DNA from: Hydractinia symbiolongicarpus
Lineage: Eukaryota; Cnidaria; Hydrozoa; Anthoathecata; Hydractiniidae
Length of the DNA: 64,000 bases
Direction of reading: 5' to 3'
NCBI RefSeq assembly: GCF_029227915.1
Contig: NC_079882.1
Location: 27,223,001-27,287,000, forward strand
A program made the translations under genes and the position numbers. Below, one piece after another: positions 48,009 to 59,897 of this stretch (position 1 is the stretch's first letter; each line of letters opens with the position of its first letter). Below the pieces are notes generated by a model, which was not told the DNA's origin, made no database searches, and saw nothing but the letters and a program-made list of their open reading frames with translations.

Positions 48009-48735
48009 CCCTATTATACCTGAGCTTTTTTGGCCCTTGTAACCCTGAGGGGGAGTGCCCGCGGGTCATAAATCCTGAACCAGTTGTGCTTAAGTGATGA
48101 AACTTGGCTCAGTTCGAGAATGTCTTAGTACAAACTTAATCCAGGTAAAAATAATTTGATGACGTCATAGGGATTAGAAATGACGTCATTTCGGCAAGAA
48201 AATTTCTTACTTTAACGATAAAGATAAAAAGGCCCATTCTACCAGAAATATTGATGCTCATGTCATTAAACATGGCACATATGCAGAAGAGAGCATTTAA
48301 AGATAATCGATGCAAGGAAAGCAATATAATGACGTCATTGGGATCCGAAATGACGTCAATATGCTGGATCGATAATTCCTTCTTAATCTGGTCTGCTTTT
48401 TGTCCCTAGCAACCACATATAACCTTAGCAATACCTTGGTTACCACTTAGTAACCAACATACATGTAATAAATATTTATATACTCAATACAACATCTTAT
48501 AACATTCTTACATGAATGTCAACGGTTTTCAAAATTCCAAAAAATTTACCCCTGTCCAAAAAATGCAATACCCCCAGCAAAGTACCAAATCTTTCCAAAA
48601 TTTTTTTTTCATCAGAAGACCTAATAAAAGTTAGGAATAGTCACAAAATTTTAGCACTTAATCACATGTGTATCTAAAGTTATGCCTAGTCAAAGAGGCC
48701 ACGGGCACTTTGTGCTCCCCCCATGTATAATAGGG
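48009..48735. mobile_element. piggyBac-type MITE, copy in unit 1
   Basis: The 727-bp insert is bounded by TTAA on both sides (48005-48008 and 48736-48739). Its ends are CCCTATTATAC and the exact complement GTATAATAGGG. TTAA target duplication plus termini starting CCC is the piggyBac-superfamily pattern. Subterminal blocks GGGGGAGTGCCCG and CGGGCACTTTGTGCTCCCCC are also inverted. There is no transposase frame. It carries four TGACGTCA palindromes. Confidence 0.8.
48160..48358. promoter_or_regulatory. Cluster of four CRE palindromes (TGACGTCA) in the MITE
   Basis: Perfect CRE/ATF octamers occur at 48160-48167, 48181-48188, 48330-48337 and 48351-48358, as two pairs with 13-bp gaps. The same four recur in unit 2 (52218, 52239, 52389, 52410) and unit 3 (56276, 56297, 56446, 56467). 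In vitro such sites bind CREB/ATF bZIP dimers; function here is unproven. Confidence 0.6.
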
Positions 48736-50480
48736 TTAAGGAAGGATACAAAATTTAGTCAAAAATCATATTGCTGAAATATAAAAAGTTTGAATATGTT
48801 TTCAATTTTTTAAAGTTAGAATTTTGGTAACTGCCATAATATGCCATTCACAATTTGATATATTAGGTATGGAAACAACATTTTATAGGAGACACTAGTT
48901 TTCCGTGCTAGGATTGGTCAATACTGCGATATATAGAAATTTGATCTTTAATTTGTATATCCAAATGCATTTTATTAATTCTAGATAAAATCTCTCTTGG
49001 ATTTATTTTTTCAATTTAATGGCAAAATATTATAATTATTGCGAGATTTATCTTGAGTCTCCCCCTATTTTGGGAATTTATTTTTACAAATTGTATCTCA
49101 AAATGTTACTGCGATACTTTTTTATGACTAGTGAACGAATTCTTAATAGCAAAAATTAACCCCACAAGATTGAATGCAGCAATAATTATTCTTAAGGAAT
49201 TAATATGTAAAAATAATCTCGATCCAAATATAATTACTGATACCTTGTAGGTCTAAAAAGGTTTAAGTTACCAAAGGAAATAGTTCGAGTTCTTATTACT
49301 TCGTTTTGACTGAATAATGTTACATGTGAATATTTTTAGCTAACTGGTGGAATATTTTTGTAAAAGTTATTGCGCCCTTGCGCCCACCCACATATGTTTC
49401 AAGTGTCTCTAATTTGTAGCTTTTTAGTGGCTGTTAAACGAGAATAAATTTTACGCAGTTTAGTGCAGCATTTACATGGCAGGTAGTTTAGCTTGAGAGA
49501 CAAACATATAAAAATCTCGGCGTTAGTATTCGAAATTTGAATTATTTGTTAACTTGTACTGAGAAATGGGACCAATTTAAATAAAATTACAATAATTTTC
49601 CAGCATGGAAGCATGGATAAGAGTTTCCTCGAAAATTCTTTTATATTTATTCTATGACGATACAGAAGTTTTAATCTTTTTTTTATTAATAAATATTTTT
49701 CGCAAATTGTGAATTACACCGCGAACATCACGTCCGCTAATTTGCATTTTTTGTGATAATTAACTAAATCTTTAATTCAATCTTTTTTTTAAAATTACAC
49801 GCTTCTTTTATGAGCAATATGTTATACGCAATATTAGTTTCGTATTCTTAGTAAATATAAGAAAAGACAAAAATGTGAAAAAATAATAGTTTCGAGACTT
49901 TCCTAAAAACTAATCCTAAAATGTTGGAATTCCTCGTATCACATAAATGTGGTTAAAAATGTAGTTATGATCGGCACACCAGAACAACTGAGCAACCAAA
50001 CACGCGAAGTTAACCTTATTGAACACATTAAATAGATAGTCAACATGTAACAACTAAGCAAGTACTGAACCGGTAAAATAGAAGAACTTCAACAACATTG
50101 ATTGTTAGGTGCATTATTTCGTGTTGTAAAAAAAAAGCGTGCACCAACATTTTGAATTCTTTTGCTATTTTTGACATAAACGTCCGTTTTAGTTTTTTGT
50201 TATCAAAAAATTGTGGTTTGAATATATTACGTGTTAAATTTTTTGTCACTTCTACGTAATGAATTACAGGTGTTTAACACAGCGAAAATATGGCAATGAT
50301 CAAACCGCACACAACAGTTGTAAATTTTTGTTTAAATTATTAAATTCCTTTTATAAAAACTCCAGCAGCTGGTTGGATCCACTTGCTCGGAAAAGGAAGC
50401 AAAGAACAAAATTTTTGGACTGTTTATATCGCTGGTTGTGACTTTGAAAAGGAGAAGATATACATTCATACAGGTAGAAA

Positions 50481-51836
50481 ATGGAGACCTTGTTTCAAAT
50501 TACTTTGGTTTTGCCCATCCTGTCACTTTCAACATGTCAACATTCTGTTATTGATTGCAGTGGACCTATGGATAAACAAATTATGAATTATACTTTAAGT
50601 AAATATGGAATAAATGAATCTCTGCTCACCAATAAAAGTTTATTCCATAAAGATTTCATCTGGAAGATACAGATGGCTATTCTTAATCTAATGACGGATA
50701 GCCTTTGTTTATACCATGTATCTCATGACAGTATGTATGTTTGGTCACTGCGTGTATTGAACGAAGAAATTACAAAGAACTGCGAAAAAAGTGGAGGAGA
50801 GTTTATAGAACGAACGGGAATCTGTATGTTATCCAATGGTACGCACAACTTTTCCATCCCAATGAAGAATTTGATAGATTCTAAGATTTCTTATGCTGTT
50901 GGAATCGGTGGAAATATCTTTAGTACAATAACATTGATTATTTTGCTGGCCACGTACTTCTTGTTTTCTGAATTGAGAACATTGCCAGGTAAAAATATCA
51001 TGGCGCTATCCTGTTGTGTTCTTATAGTTCACACACTTCAATTGGTGATAACAATTGGAATCCATGGTGGTTTTTGTATTGCAAGTGCAATATTACTGCA
51101 TTTTGTGATGTTGAAAAGTTTCTCGTGGAAAGTAATATCATCATTTGATTTGTGGTATACGTTTTCAAGGAATTTCTTAAGAGATAACCAATGGAAGAGA
51201 AAGCAATTTAAATATTATCTCATCATCTCCTTTGGTTGTAGTGGTTGTGTAATATTTATATCACTAATGTTGGAGTACGCAGGGAATTGTGGAATGGGAT
51301 ATGGCGCGCATAATCATTGCTTCATTACAAAACTACTTCCACATTTTCTTCTTTTTATCCTTCCAATTTTGTTAATCGTTATATGCAATATTTTCGCTCT
51401 AATTATTACCATCCGAAACATTTCTAAGGCTAAAAAATCCACTAAGATGGTTCACCAGTCTTCACACAATGACGTCATGTTTCTTTCAAGAATGTTCATC
51501 AAGATATCGATAGTCAATGGAACAGGATGGTGTTTCGGGTTGCTAGGTGCATTTATTGCGTCTTCGATTTGCATGTACATATATCTCATCGTTGTTAACT
51601 TTCAAGGATTTTTTATCTTTTTAGCATTTTGCGTCAACAGAAGAATATTTAAGCTTTATTGTCAAAAATACAGACAGCTTAAATCTAATTATACATTTGA
51701 AAATACTTTTGCAAGCTTTGGACACGATAGCCACGAAACACAGGATAACGACGAAGCACACGAAACGCACTATGCACACGAAACGCACGATAATTACGTC
51801 ATACCGGAAGACAATCAAGTGGAGTCTTCTATTTGA
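50481..51836 (+). CDS. Methuselah-like receptor, copy 2 (chimeric)
   Basis: 451 residues. The signal peptide and ectodomain are of the second type (METLFQITLVLPILSLSTCQ, then VIDCSG), shared with copies 3 and 4. The membrane core and HETH-repeat tail match copy 1. Few residues differ from the other copies in the seven-helix region (for example Ala for Gly in the helix 3 segment, and Ile for Phe near helix 7). The frame is open throughout, so the gene looks functional. Upstream, ATG at about 50288 opens a short leader frame before the main start. The start at 50481 is supported by the signal peptide that follows directly. Confidence 0.82.
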   Translation: METLFQITLVLPILSLSTCQHSVIDCSGPMDKQIMNYTLSKYGINESLLTNKSLFHKDFIWKIQMAILNLMTDSLCLYHVSHDSMYVWSLRVLNEEITKNCEKSGGEFIERTGICMLSNGTHNFSIPMKNLIDSKISYAVGIGGNIFSTITLIILLATYFLFSELRTLPGKNIMALSCCVLIVHTLQLVITIGIHGGFCIASAILLHFVMLKSFSWKVISSFDLWYTFSRNFLRDNQWKRKQFKYYLIISFGCSGCVIFISLMLEYAGNCGMGYGAHNHCFITKLLPHFLLFILPILLIVICNIFALIITIRNISKAKKSTKMVHQSSHNDVMFLSRMFIKISIVNGTGWCFGLLGAFIASSICMYIYLIVVNFQGFFIFLAFCVNRRIFKLYCQKYRQLKSNYTFENTFASFGHDSHETQDNDEAHETHYAHETHDNYVIPEDNQVESSI

Positions 51837-52066
51837 TATTTGTTTTTCTATAAACACAACTGAAGATACCACCATCCTTTTGCAACCAATCAAACCAACT
51901 AGCAAGTAGTAAAATTTTTCAAATTTTAACAAAAGTTTGAATTACGTTGTTGGCCTGTGTATACACAAGGAGTAGTGTACTACTACAAACTGCTATATAG
52001 CTCAGAATGTAACTGTAAAATGTTTATTTTAATTCCGTTGTTCAAAAAGTATTTATCTTTTATTAA

Positions 52067-52796
52067 CCCTATTATACCTGAGCTTTTTTGGCCCTTGTAA
52101 CCCTGAGGGGGAGTGCCCGCGGGTCATAAATCCTGAACCAGTTGTGCTTAAGTGATGAAACTTGGCTCAGTTCGAGAATGTCTTAGTACAAACTTAATCC
52201 AGGTAAAAATAATTTGATGACGTCATAGGGATTAGAAATGACGTCATTTCGGCAAGAAAATTTCTTACTTTAACGATAAAGATAAAAAGGCCCATTCTAC
52301 CAGAAATATTGATGCTCATGTCATTAAACATGGCACATATGCAGTAGAGAGCATTTAAAGATAATCGATGCAAAGGAAAGCAATATAATGACGTCATTGG
52401 GATCCGAAATGACGTCAATATGCTGGATCGATAATTCCTTCTTAATCTGGTCTGCTTTTTGTCCCTAGCAACCACATATAACCTTAGCAATACCTTGGTT
52501 ACCACTTAGTAACCAACATACATGTAATAAATATTTATATACTCAATACAACATCTTATAACATTCTTACATGAATGTCAACGGTTTTCAAAATTCCAAA
52601 AAATTTACCCCTGTCCAAAAAATGCAATACCCCCAGCAAAGTACCAAATCTTTCCAAAATTTTTTTTTTTCATCAGAAGACCTAATAAAAGTTAGGAATA
52701 GTCACAACATTTTAGCACTTAATCACATGTGTATCTAAAGTTATGCCTAGTCAAAGAGGCCACGGGCACTTTGTGCTCCCCCCATGTATAATAGGG
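52067..52796. mobile_element. piggyBac-type MITE, copy in unit 2
   Basis: 730 bp with the same TTAA borders (52063-52066 and 52797-52800), termini and four CRE palindromes as the copy at 48009-48735. The identical position in each unit means it inserted once, before the array expanded. Confidence 0.8.
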
Positions 52797-54531
52797 TTAA
52801 GGGAGGATACAAAATTTAGTCAAAAATCATATTACTGAAATATAAAAAGTTTGAATATGTTTTCAATTTTTTAAAGTTAGAATTTTGGTAACTGCCATAA
52901 TATGCCATTCACAATTTGATATATTAGGTATGGAAGCAACATTTTATAGGAGACACTAGTTTTCCGTGCTAGGATTGGTCAATACTGCGATATATAGAAA
53001 TTTGATCTTTAATTTGTATATCCAAATGCATTTTTAATGCTAGATAAAATCTCTCTTGGATTTATTTTTTCAATTTAATGGCAAGATATTATAATTATTG
53101 CGAGATTTATCTAGACTCTCCCCCTATTTTGGGAATTTATTTTTACAAATTGTATCTCAAAATGTTACTGCGATACTTTTTTATAACTAGTGAACGAATT
53201 CTTAATAGCAAAAAATAACCCCACAAGATTGAATGCAGCAATAATTATTTTTAAGGAATTAGTATGTAAAAATAATCTCGATCCAAATATAATTACTGAT
53301 ACTTTGTAGGTCTAAAAAGGTTTAAGTTACCAAAGGAAATAGTTCGAGTTCTTATTACTTCGTTTTGACTGAATAATGTTATATGTGAATATTTTTAGCT
53401 AACTGGTGGAATATTTTTGTAAAAGTGATTGCGCCCTTGCCCCCACGCACATCTGTTTCAAGTGTCTTTAATTTGTAGCTTTTTAGTGGCTGTTAAACGA
53501 GAATAAATTTTACGCAGTTTAGTGCAGCATTTACATGGCAGGTAGTTTAGCTTGAGAGACAAACATATAAAAATCTCGGCGTTAGTATTCGAAATTTGAA
53601 TTATTTGTTAACTTGTACTGAGAAATGGGACCAATTTAAATAAAATTACAATAATTTTCCAGCATGGAAGCATGGATAAGAGTTTCCTCGAAAATTCTTT
53701 TATATTTATTCTATGACGATACAGAAGTTTTAATCTTTTTTTTATTAATAAATATTTTTCGCAAATTGTGAATTACACCGCGAACATCACGTCCGCAAAT
53801 TTGCATTTTTTGTGATAATTAACTAAATCTTTAATTCAATCTTTTTTTAAAAATTACACGCTTCTTTTATGAGCAATATGTTATCAAAATATTAGTCTCG
53901 TATTCTTAGTAAATATAAGAAAAGACAAAAATGTGAAAAAATAATAGTTTCGAGACTTTCCTAATCCTAAAATGTTGGAATTCCTCGTATCACATAAATG
54001 TAGTTAAAAATGTAGTTATGATCGGCACACCAGAACAACTGAGCAACCAAACACGTGAAGTTAACCTTATTGAACACATTGAATAGATAGTCAACATGTA
54101 ACAACTAAGCAAGTACTGAACCGGTAAAATAGAAGAACTTCAACAACATTGATTGTTAGGTGCATTATTTCGTGTTGTAAAAAAAAGCGTGCACCAACAT
54201 TTTGAATTCATTTGCTATTTTTGACATAAACGTCCGTTTTAGTTTTTTGTTATCAAAAAATTGTGGTTTGAATATATTACGTGTTAAATTTTTTGTCACT
54301 TCTACGTAATGAATTACAGGTGTTTAACACAGCGAAAATATGGCAATGATCAACCGCACACAACAGTTGGAAATTTTTGTTTAAATTATTAAATTCCTTT
54401 TATAAAAACTCCAGCAGCTGGTTGGACCACTTGCTCGGAAAAGGAAGCAAAGAACAAAATTTTTGGACTGTTGTTTATATCGCTGGTTGTGACTTTGAAA
54501 AGGAGAAGATATACATTCATACAGGTAAAAA

Positions 54532-55887
54532 ATGGAGACCTTGTTTCAAATTACTTTGGTTTTGCCCATCCTGTCACTTTCAACATGTCAACATTCTGTT
54601 ATTGATTGCAGTGGACCTACGGATGAACAAATTATGAATTATACTTTAAGTAAATATGGAATAAATGAATCTCTGCTCACCAATAAAAGTTTATTCCATA
54701 AAGATTTCATCTGGAAGATACAGATGGCTATTCTTAATCTAATGACGGATAGCCTTTGTTTATACCATGTATCTCATGACAGTATGTATGTTTGGTCACT
54801 GCGTGTATTGAACGAAGAGATTACAAAGAACTGCGAAAAAAGTGGAGGAGAGTTTATAGAACGAACTGGAATCTGTATGTTATCCAATGGTACGCACAAC
54901 TTCTCCATCCCAATGAAGAATTTGATAGATTCTAAGATTTCTTATGCTGTTGGAATCGGTGGAAATATTTTTAGTATAATAACATTGATTATTTTGCTGG
55001 CCACGTACTTCTTGTTTTCTGAATTGAGAACATTACCAGGTAAAAATATCATGGCGCTATCCTGTTGTGTTCTTATAGTTCACACACTTCAATTGGTGAT
55101 AACAATTGGAATCCATGGTGGTTTTTGTATTGCAAGTGGAATATTACTGCATTTTGTGATGTTGAAAAGTTTCTCGTGGAAAGTAATATCATCATTTGAT
55201 TTGTGGTATACGTTTTCAAGGAATTTCTTAAGAGATAACCAATGGAAGAAAAAGCAATTTAAATATTATCTCATCATCTCCTTTGGTTGTAGTGGTTGTG
55301 TAATATTTATATCACTAATGTTGGAGTACGCAGGGAATTGTGGAATGGGATATGGCGCGCATAATCATTGCTTCATTACAAAACTACTTCCACATTTTCT
55401 TCTTTTTATCCTTCCAATTTTGTTAATCGTTGTATGCAATATCTTCGCTCTAATTATTACCATCCGAAACATTTCTAAGGCTAAGAAATCCACTAAGATG
55501 GTTCACCAGTCTTCACACAATGACGTCATGTTTCTTTCAAGAATGTTCATCAAGATATCGATAGTCAATGGAACAGGATGGTGTTTTGGGTTGCTTGGTG
55601 CATTTATTGCGTCTTCGTTTTGCATGTATATATATCTCATCGTTGTTAACTTTCAAGGATTTTTCATTTTTTTAGCATTTTGCGTCAACAGAAGAATATT
55701 TAAGCTTTATTGTCAAAAATACAGACAGCTTAAATCTAATTATACATTTGAAAATACTTTTGCAAGCTTTGGACACGATAGCCACGAAACACAGGATAAC
55801 CACGAAGCACACGAAACGCACTATGCACACGAAACGCACGATAATTACGTCATACCGGAAGACAATCAAGTGGAGTCTTCTATTTGA
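54532..55887 (+). CDS. Methuselah-like receptor, copy 3 (chimeric)
   Basis: 451 residues with the second-type ectodomain and the copy-1-type tail, like copy 2. Substitutions seen against the other copies are conservative (for example Thr to Ile in helix 1 and Ile to Val in helix 5). All seven helices, the ectodomain cysteines and the HETH-type tail are intact. The first ATG giving a signal peptide is at 54532. Confidence 0.82.
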   Translation: METLFQITLVLPILSLSTCQHSVIDCSGPTDEQIMNYTLSKYGINESLLTNKSLFHKDFIWKIQMAILNLMTDSLCLYHVSHDSMYVWSLRVLNEEITKNCEKSGGEFIERTGICMLSNGTHNFSIPMKNLIDSKISYAVGIGGNIFSIITLIILLATYFLFSELRTLPGKNIMALSCCVLIVHTLQLVITIGIHGGFCIASGILLHFVMLKSFSWKVISSFDLWYTFSRNFLRDNQWKKKQFKYYLIISFGCSGCVIFISLMLEYAGNCGMGYGAHNHCFITKLLPHFLLFILPILLIVVCNIFALIITIRNISKAKKSTKMVHQSSHNDVMFLSRMFIKISIVNGTGWCFGLLGAFIASSFCMYIYLIVVNFQGFFIFLAFCVNRRIFKLYCQKYRQLKSNYTFENTFASFGHDSHETQDNHEAHETHYAHETHDNYVIPEDNQVESSI

Positions 55888-56117
55888 TATTTGTTTTTCT
55901 ATAAACACAACTGAAGATACCACCATCCTTTTGCAACCAATCAAACCTACTAGCAAGTAGTGAAATTTTTCAAATTTTAACGAAAGTTTGAATTACGTTG
56001 TTGGCCTGTGTATACACAAGGAGTAGTGTACTACTACAAACTGCTATATAGCTTAGAATGTAACTGTAAAATGTTTATTTTAATTCCGTTGTTCAAAAAG
56101 TATTTATCTTTTATTAA

Positions 56118-56853
56118 CCCTATTATACCTGAGCTTTTTTGGCCCTTGTAACCCTGAGGAGGGGGGGGGAGTGCCCGCGGGTCATAAATCCTGAACCAGT
56201 TGTGCTTAAGTGATGAAACTTGGCTCAGTTGGAGAATGTATTAGTGCAAACTTAATCCAGGTATAAATAATTTGATGACGTCATAGGGATTAGAAATGAC
56301 GTCATTTCGGCAAGAAAATTTCTTACCTTAACGATAAAGATAAAAAGGCCCATTCTACCAGAAATATTGATGCTCATGTCATTAAACATGGCACATATGT
56401 AGAAGAGAGCATTTAAAGATAATCGATGCAAGGAAAGCAATATAATGACGTCATTGGGATCCGAAATGACGTCAATATGCTGGATCGATAATTCCTTCTT
56501 AATCTGGTCTGCTTTTTGTCCCTAGCAACCATATATCACCTTAGCAACACATTGGTTACCACTTAGTAACCAACATACATGTAATAAATATTTATATACT
56601 CAATACAACATCTTATAACATTCTTACATGAATGTCAACGGTTTTCAAAATTCCAAAAAATTTACCCCTGTCCAAAAAATGCAATACCCCCAGCAAAGTA
56701 CCAAATCTTTCCAAAATTTTTTTTTTTCATCAGAAGACCTAATAAAAGTTAGGAATAGTCACAACATTTTAGCACTTAATCACATGTGTATCTAAAGTTA
56801 TGCCTAGTCAAAGAGGCCACGGGCACTTTGTGCTCCCCCCATGTATAATAGGG
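56118..56853. mobile_element. piggyBac-type MITE, copy in unit 3
   Basis: 736 bp, bordered by TTAA (56114-56117 and 56854-56857), with the same termini and CRE palindromes as the other two. A G-run near 56161-56169 is expanded in this copy, which explains most of the extra length. Confidence 0.8.
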
Positions 56854-58388
56854 TTAAGGGAGGATACAAAATTTAGTCAAAAATCATATTACTGAAATAT
56901 AAAAAGTTTGAATATGTTTTCAATTTTTTAAAGTTAGAATTTTGGTAACTGCCATAATATGCCATTCACAATTTGATATATTAGGTATGGAAGCAACATT
57001 TTATAGGAGACACTAGTTTTCCGTGCTAGGATTGGTCAATACTGCGATATATAGAAATTTGATCTTTAATTTGTATATCCAAATGCATTTTTAATGCTAG
57101 ATAAAATCTCTCTTGGATTTATTTTTTCAATTTAATGGCAAAATATTATAATTATTGCGAGATTTATCTAGACTCTCCCTCTATTTTGGGAATTTATTTT
57201 TACAAATCGTATCTCAAAATGTTACTGCGATACTTTTTTATGACTAGTGAACGAATTCTTAATAGCAAAAATTAACCCCACAAGATTGAATGCAGCAATA
57301 ATTATTCTTAAGGAATTAATATGTAAAAATAATCTCGACCCAAATATAATTACTGATACTTTGTAGGTCTAAAAAGGTTTAAGTTACCAAACGAAATAGT
57401 TCGAGTTCTTATTACTTCGTTTTGACTGAATAATGTTATATGTGAATATTTTTAGCTAACTGGTGGAATATTTTTGTAAAAGTGATTGCGCCCTTGCCCC
57501 CACGCACATCTGTTTCAAGTGTCTTTAATTTGTAGCTTTTTAGTGGCTGTTAAACGAGAATAAATTTTACGCAGTTTAGTGCAGCATTTACATGGCAGGT
57601 AGTTTAGCTTGAGAGACAAACATATAAAAATCTCGGCGTTAGTATTCGAAATTTGAATTATTTGTTAACTTGTACTGAGAAATGGATCCAATTTAAATAA
57701 AATTACAATAATTTGCCAGCATGGAAGCATGGATAAGAGTTTCCTCGAAAATACTTTTTTTTATTAATAAATATTTTTCGCAAATTGTGAATTACACCGC
57801 GAACATCACAAATTTGCATTTTTTGTGATAATTAACTAAATCTTTAATTCAATTTTTTTTGCAATTACACGCTTCCTTTATGAGCAATATGTTATACGCA
57901 AAATTAGTCTCGTATTCTTTTAACATAAAACGAAGCAACTTGTAAAATCCCGGGGTGAGTAAATATAAGAAAAGACAAAAATGTGAAAAAATAATAGTTT
58001 CGAGACTTTCCTAATCCTAAAATGTTGGAATTCCTCGTATCACATAAATGTGGTTAAAAATGTAGTTATGATCGGCACACCAGAACAACTGAGCAACCAA
58101 ACACGTGAAGTTAACCTTATTGAACACATTGAATAGATAGTCAACATGTAACAACTAAGCAAGTACTGAACCGGTAAAATAGAAGAACTTCAACAACATT
58201 GATTGTTAGGTGCATTATTTCGTGTTGTAAAAAAAAGCGTGCACCAACATTTTGAATTCATTTGCTATTTTTGACATAAACGTTCGTTTTAGTTTTTTGT
58301 TATCAAAAAATTGTGGTTTGAATATATACGTGTTAAATTTTTTGTCACTTCTACGTAATGAATTACAGGTGTTTAACACAGCGAAAAT

Positions 58389-58433
58389 ATGGCAATGATC
58401 AACCGCACACAACAGTTGGAAATTTTTGTTTAA
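58389..58433 (+). other. Upstream short reading frame in the leader of receptor copy 4
   Basis: ATG at 58389 opens a 14-codon frame (MAMINRTQQLEIFV) ending at TAA 58433, 148 bp before the main ATG. The equivalent frame in copy 3 is identical. In copy 2 a small insertion changes its second half. It may lower translation of the receptor, but it has only been read by eye. Confidence 0.4.
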
Positions 58434-58580
58434 ATTATTAAATTCCTTTTATAAAAACTCCAGCAGCTGGTTGGACCACTTGCTCGGAAAAGGAAGCAAA
58501 GAACAAAATTTTTGGACTGTTGTTTATATCGCTGGTTGTGACTTTGAAAAGGAGAAGATATACATTCATACAGGTAAAAA

Positions 58581-59897
58581 ATGGAGACCTTGTTTCAAAT
58601 TACTTTGGTTTTGCCCATCCTGTCACTTTCAACATGTCAACATTCTGTTATTGATTGCAGTGGACCTACGGATGAACAAATTATGAATTATACTTTAAGT
58701 AAATATGGAATAAATGAATCTCTGCTCACCAATAAAAGTTTATTCCATAAAGATTTCATCTGGAAGATACAGATGGCTATTCTTAATCTAATGACGGATA
58801 GCCTTTGTTTATACCATGTATCTCATGACAGTATGTATGTTTGGTCACTGCGTGTATTGAACGAAGAGATTACAAAGAACTGCGAAAAAAGTGGAGGAGA
58901 GTTTATAGAACGAACGGGAATCTGTATGTTATCCAATGGTACGCACAACTTTTCCATCCCAATGAAGAATTTGATAGATTCTAAGATTTCTTATGCTGTT
59001 GGAATCGGTGGAAATATCTTTAGTACAATAACATTGATTATTTTGCTGGCCACGTACTTCTTGTTTTCTGAATTGAGAACATTGCCAGGTAAAAATATCA
59101 TGGCGCTATCCTGTTGTGTTCTTATAGTTCACACACTTCAATTGGTGATAACAATTGGAATCCATGGTGGTTTTTGTATTGCAAGTGGAATATTACTGCA
59201 TTTTGTGATGTTGAAAAGTTTCTCGTGGAAAGCAATATCATCATTTGATTTGTGGTATACGTTTTCAAGGAATTTCTTAAGAGATAACCAATGGAAGAGA
59301 AAGCAATTTAAATATTATCTCATCATCTCCTTTGGTTGTAGTGGTTGTGTAATATTTATATCACTAATGTTGGAGTACGCAGGAAATTGTGGAATGGGAT
59401 ATGGCGCGCATAATCATTGCTTCATTACAAAACTACTTCCACATTTTCTTCTTTTTATCCTTCCAATTTTGTTAATCGTTATATGCAATATTTTTGCTCT
59501 AATTATTACCATCCGAAACATTTCTAAGGCTAAGAAATCCACTAAAATGGCTCACCAGTCTTCACACAATGACGTCATGTTTCTTTCAAGAATGTTCATC
59601 AAGATATCGATAGTCAATGGAACAGGATGGTGTTTCGGGTTGCTAGGTGCATTTATTGCGTCTTCGTTTTGCATGTACATATATCTCATCGTTGTTAACT
59701 TTCAAGGATTTTTCATTTTTTTAGCATTTTGCGTCAACAGAAGAATACTTAAGCTTTATTGTCAAAAATACAGACACTTTGGAGTTGATGTTGTTTTTAC
59801 GACTTTTAGTCACGAGACACGCAAAACGCACGAAATACAGGGTACCCACGGTATGCACGATATCACCAAGGGTAATCGGTCAGAATCTTCCATTTAG
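58581..59897 (+). CDS. Methuselah-like receptor, copy 4 (divergent tail)
   Basis: 438 residues. The ectodomain is of the second type, as in copies 2 and 3, and the seven-helix core is nearly identical to all copies. After QKYR (nucleotide 59776) the cytoplasmic tail departs: it reads FGVDVVFTTFSHETRKTHEI and ends NRSESSI. It keeps only a weak echo of the HETH repeats and the final ESSI of the other copies. This is the ancestral right-hand end of the array: the DNA downstream also differs and lacks the MITE. The frame is intact. Confidence 0.82.
   Translation: METLFQITLVLPILSLSTCQHSVIDCSGPTDEQIMNYTLSKYGINESLLTNKSLFHKDFIWKIQMAILNLMTDSLCLYHVSHDSMYVWSLRVLNEEITKNCEKSGGEFIERTGICMLSNGTHNFSIPMKNLIDSKISYAVGIGGNIFSTITLIILLATYFLFSELRTLPGKNIMALSCCVLIVHTLQLVITIGIHGGFCIASGILLHFVMLKSFSWKAISSFDLWYTFSRNFLRDNQWKRKQFKYYLIISFGCSGCVIFISLMLEYAGNCGMGYGAHNHCFITKLLPHFLLFILPILLIVICNIFALIITIRNISKAKKSTKMAHQSSHNDVMFLSRMFIKISIVNGTGWCFGLLGAFIASSFCMYIYLIVVNFQGFFIFLAFCVNRRILKLYCQKYRHFGVDVVFTTFSHETRKTHEIQGTHGMHDITKGNRSESSI

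Larger units (their letters stand above)
47779..50480. other. Receptor intergenic unit 1 (3' UTR, MITE, 5' leader)
   Basis: Contains the 3' UTR of copy 1, a TTAA-flanked MITE (48009-48735), AT-rich DNA, and a probable spliced leader for copy 2 with an acceptor GAATTACAG ending at 50269. The same layout recurs at 51837-54531 and 55888-58580. Confidence 0.55.
46793..59776 (+). repeat. 4.05-kb tandem duplication array of receptor units
   Basis: Start-to-start spacing of the four receptor genes is 4055, 4051 and 4049 bp, and the intergenic DNA is nearly identical between units. Similarity to copy 1 begins right after its last ectodomain difference (46792). It ends in copy 4 at 59776, where the tail diverges. 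The repeated unit is therefore the 3' part of one receptor, the intergenic region and the 5' part of the next. Copy 4's upstream region has small private changes: about 38 bp lost near 57755 and about 45 bp gained near 57915. Confidence 0.88.

Noticed and set aside
58426-58686. 86-codon frame overlapping the start of receptor copies 3 and 4
   Set aside because: Begins at TTG, not ATG, and is disrupted in copy 2; the signal-peptide frame starting at 58581 explains the region.
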